Assembly (NCBI GenBank): GCA_905236225.1
Contig: CAJOPM010000205.1
Location: 1 to 6,424, forward strand
Direction: 5' to 3'
DNA length: 6,424 nt
Source of the DNA: an uncultured Eubacterium sp.
GTDB lineage: Bacteria; Bacillota; Clostridia; Lachnospirales; Lachnospiraceae
Part shown: piece by piece, positions 6,343-6,424 of the stretch
Numbering within the stretch: the stretch's first letter is position 1
How the letters are laid out: each line of letters begins with the position of its first letter
Translations under genes and position numbers: made by a program
The notes under the pieces: generated by a model
Told to the model about the DNA's origin: nothing
Databases searched by the model: none
What the model saw: only the letters and a program-made list of their open reading frames with translations

Positions 6343-6424
6343 TCAAGACTCGCTCGCGAGTCTTGCGCGCCGGATTCGGGTCTGCTTCAGCAGACAAATT
6401 CCTGTCCGAATCCGTGCGCATCAA
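6343..6424 (+). repeat. Structured palindromic repeat element, right copy
   Basis: GC-rich intergenic element, outward-facing on the plus strand. It opens with a 9-bp perfect hairpin at 6344-6365 (CAAGACTCG, loop CTCG, CGAGTCTTG). A long stem follows, 6367-6379 with 6406-6419: 13 pairs with only T6415 bulged, including CGGATTCGG with CCGAATCCG. Inside it is a second hairpin at 6380-6395 (GTCTGC, loop TTCA, GCAGAC) and about ten unpaired bases, AAATTCCTGT. It ends GCGCATCAA at the window edge, so it may extend further. The other copy at 21-90 shares the first hairpin, the inner hairpin plan and the end motif. No T-rich tract follows within the window. It could be a REP/MITE-like dispersed repeat or a structured RNA; I cannot name a known family. 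Confidence 0.7.

Noticed and set aside
6317..6346. Second promoter TTGACT (6346-6341) with a -10 at about 6322-6317
   Set aside because: The -35 is good, but the best -10 (TAGAAG) needs an 18-base spacer and matches only 4 of 6; the promoter at 6257-6285 is clearly better.
6334..6421. GCGCAT flanking both sides of the right repeat as a target-site duplication
   Set aside because: Only six bases match, the second copy belongs to the conserved end motif GCGCATCAA, and the left repeat has no such flanking pair.

Overview
The window carries one five-gene operon, entirely on the minus strand and read from right to left: comEA, an OmpR-family response regulator, a membrane sensor histidine kinase, a double-GerMN-domain lipoprotein and comEC. 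The AT-rich sequence, Gram-positive Shine-Dalgarno sites, TTG starts, lipoprotein signals and WalRK-like regulators suggest a low-GC Firmicute. The gene order suggests a Clostridia member, possibly Lachnospiraceae; this is inference from family knowledge, not a database result.

Layout, right to left. Positions 6343-6424 hold a GC-rich structured repeat on the plus strand. Positions 6257-6285 hold a good sigma-A-type promoter on the minus strand. comEA follows at 6210-5626, the response regulator at 5609-4908, the kinase at 4898-3459, the GerMN lipoprotein at 3426-2464 (TTG start) and comEC at 2444-93 (TTG start). Gaps between genes are 16, 9, 32 and 19 bases, with no evident terminator or strong internal promoter, so they are probably co-transcribed. 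A second copy of the structured repeat, on the minus strand at 90-21, begins two bases after the comEC stop codon. No gene is visible in the roughly 210 bases right of comEA or in the 92 bases left of comEC.

How the genes may work together. ComEA binds incoming DNA at the outer face of the membrane, and ComEC passes one strand through the membrane and has a beta-lactamase-fold domain thought to degrade the other. These are the core DNA-uptake parts of natural transformation. Between them lies a complete signalling module: response regulator, kinase, then a surface lipoprotein with GerMN domains. This has the order of actinobacterial MtrA-MtrB-LpqB, where the GerMN lipoprotein modulates the kinase. 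By analogy (inference) the lipoprotein may tune the kinase here, and the module may link envelope state to DNA uptake.

The most unusual feature is the pair of structured repeats facing outward on both sides of the operon. They share a nearly identical hairpin with a CTCG loop and a common GCGCATCAA end. Between these the stems differ in sequence but keep their pairing, which points to selection on folded structure.
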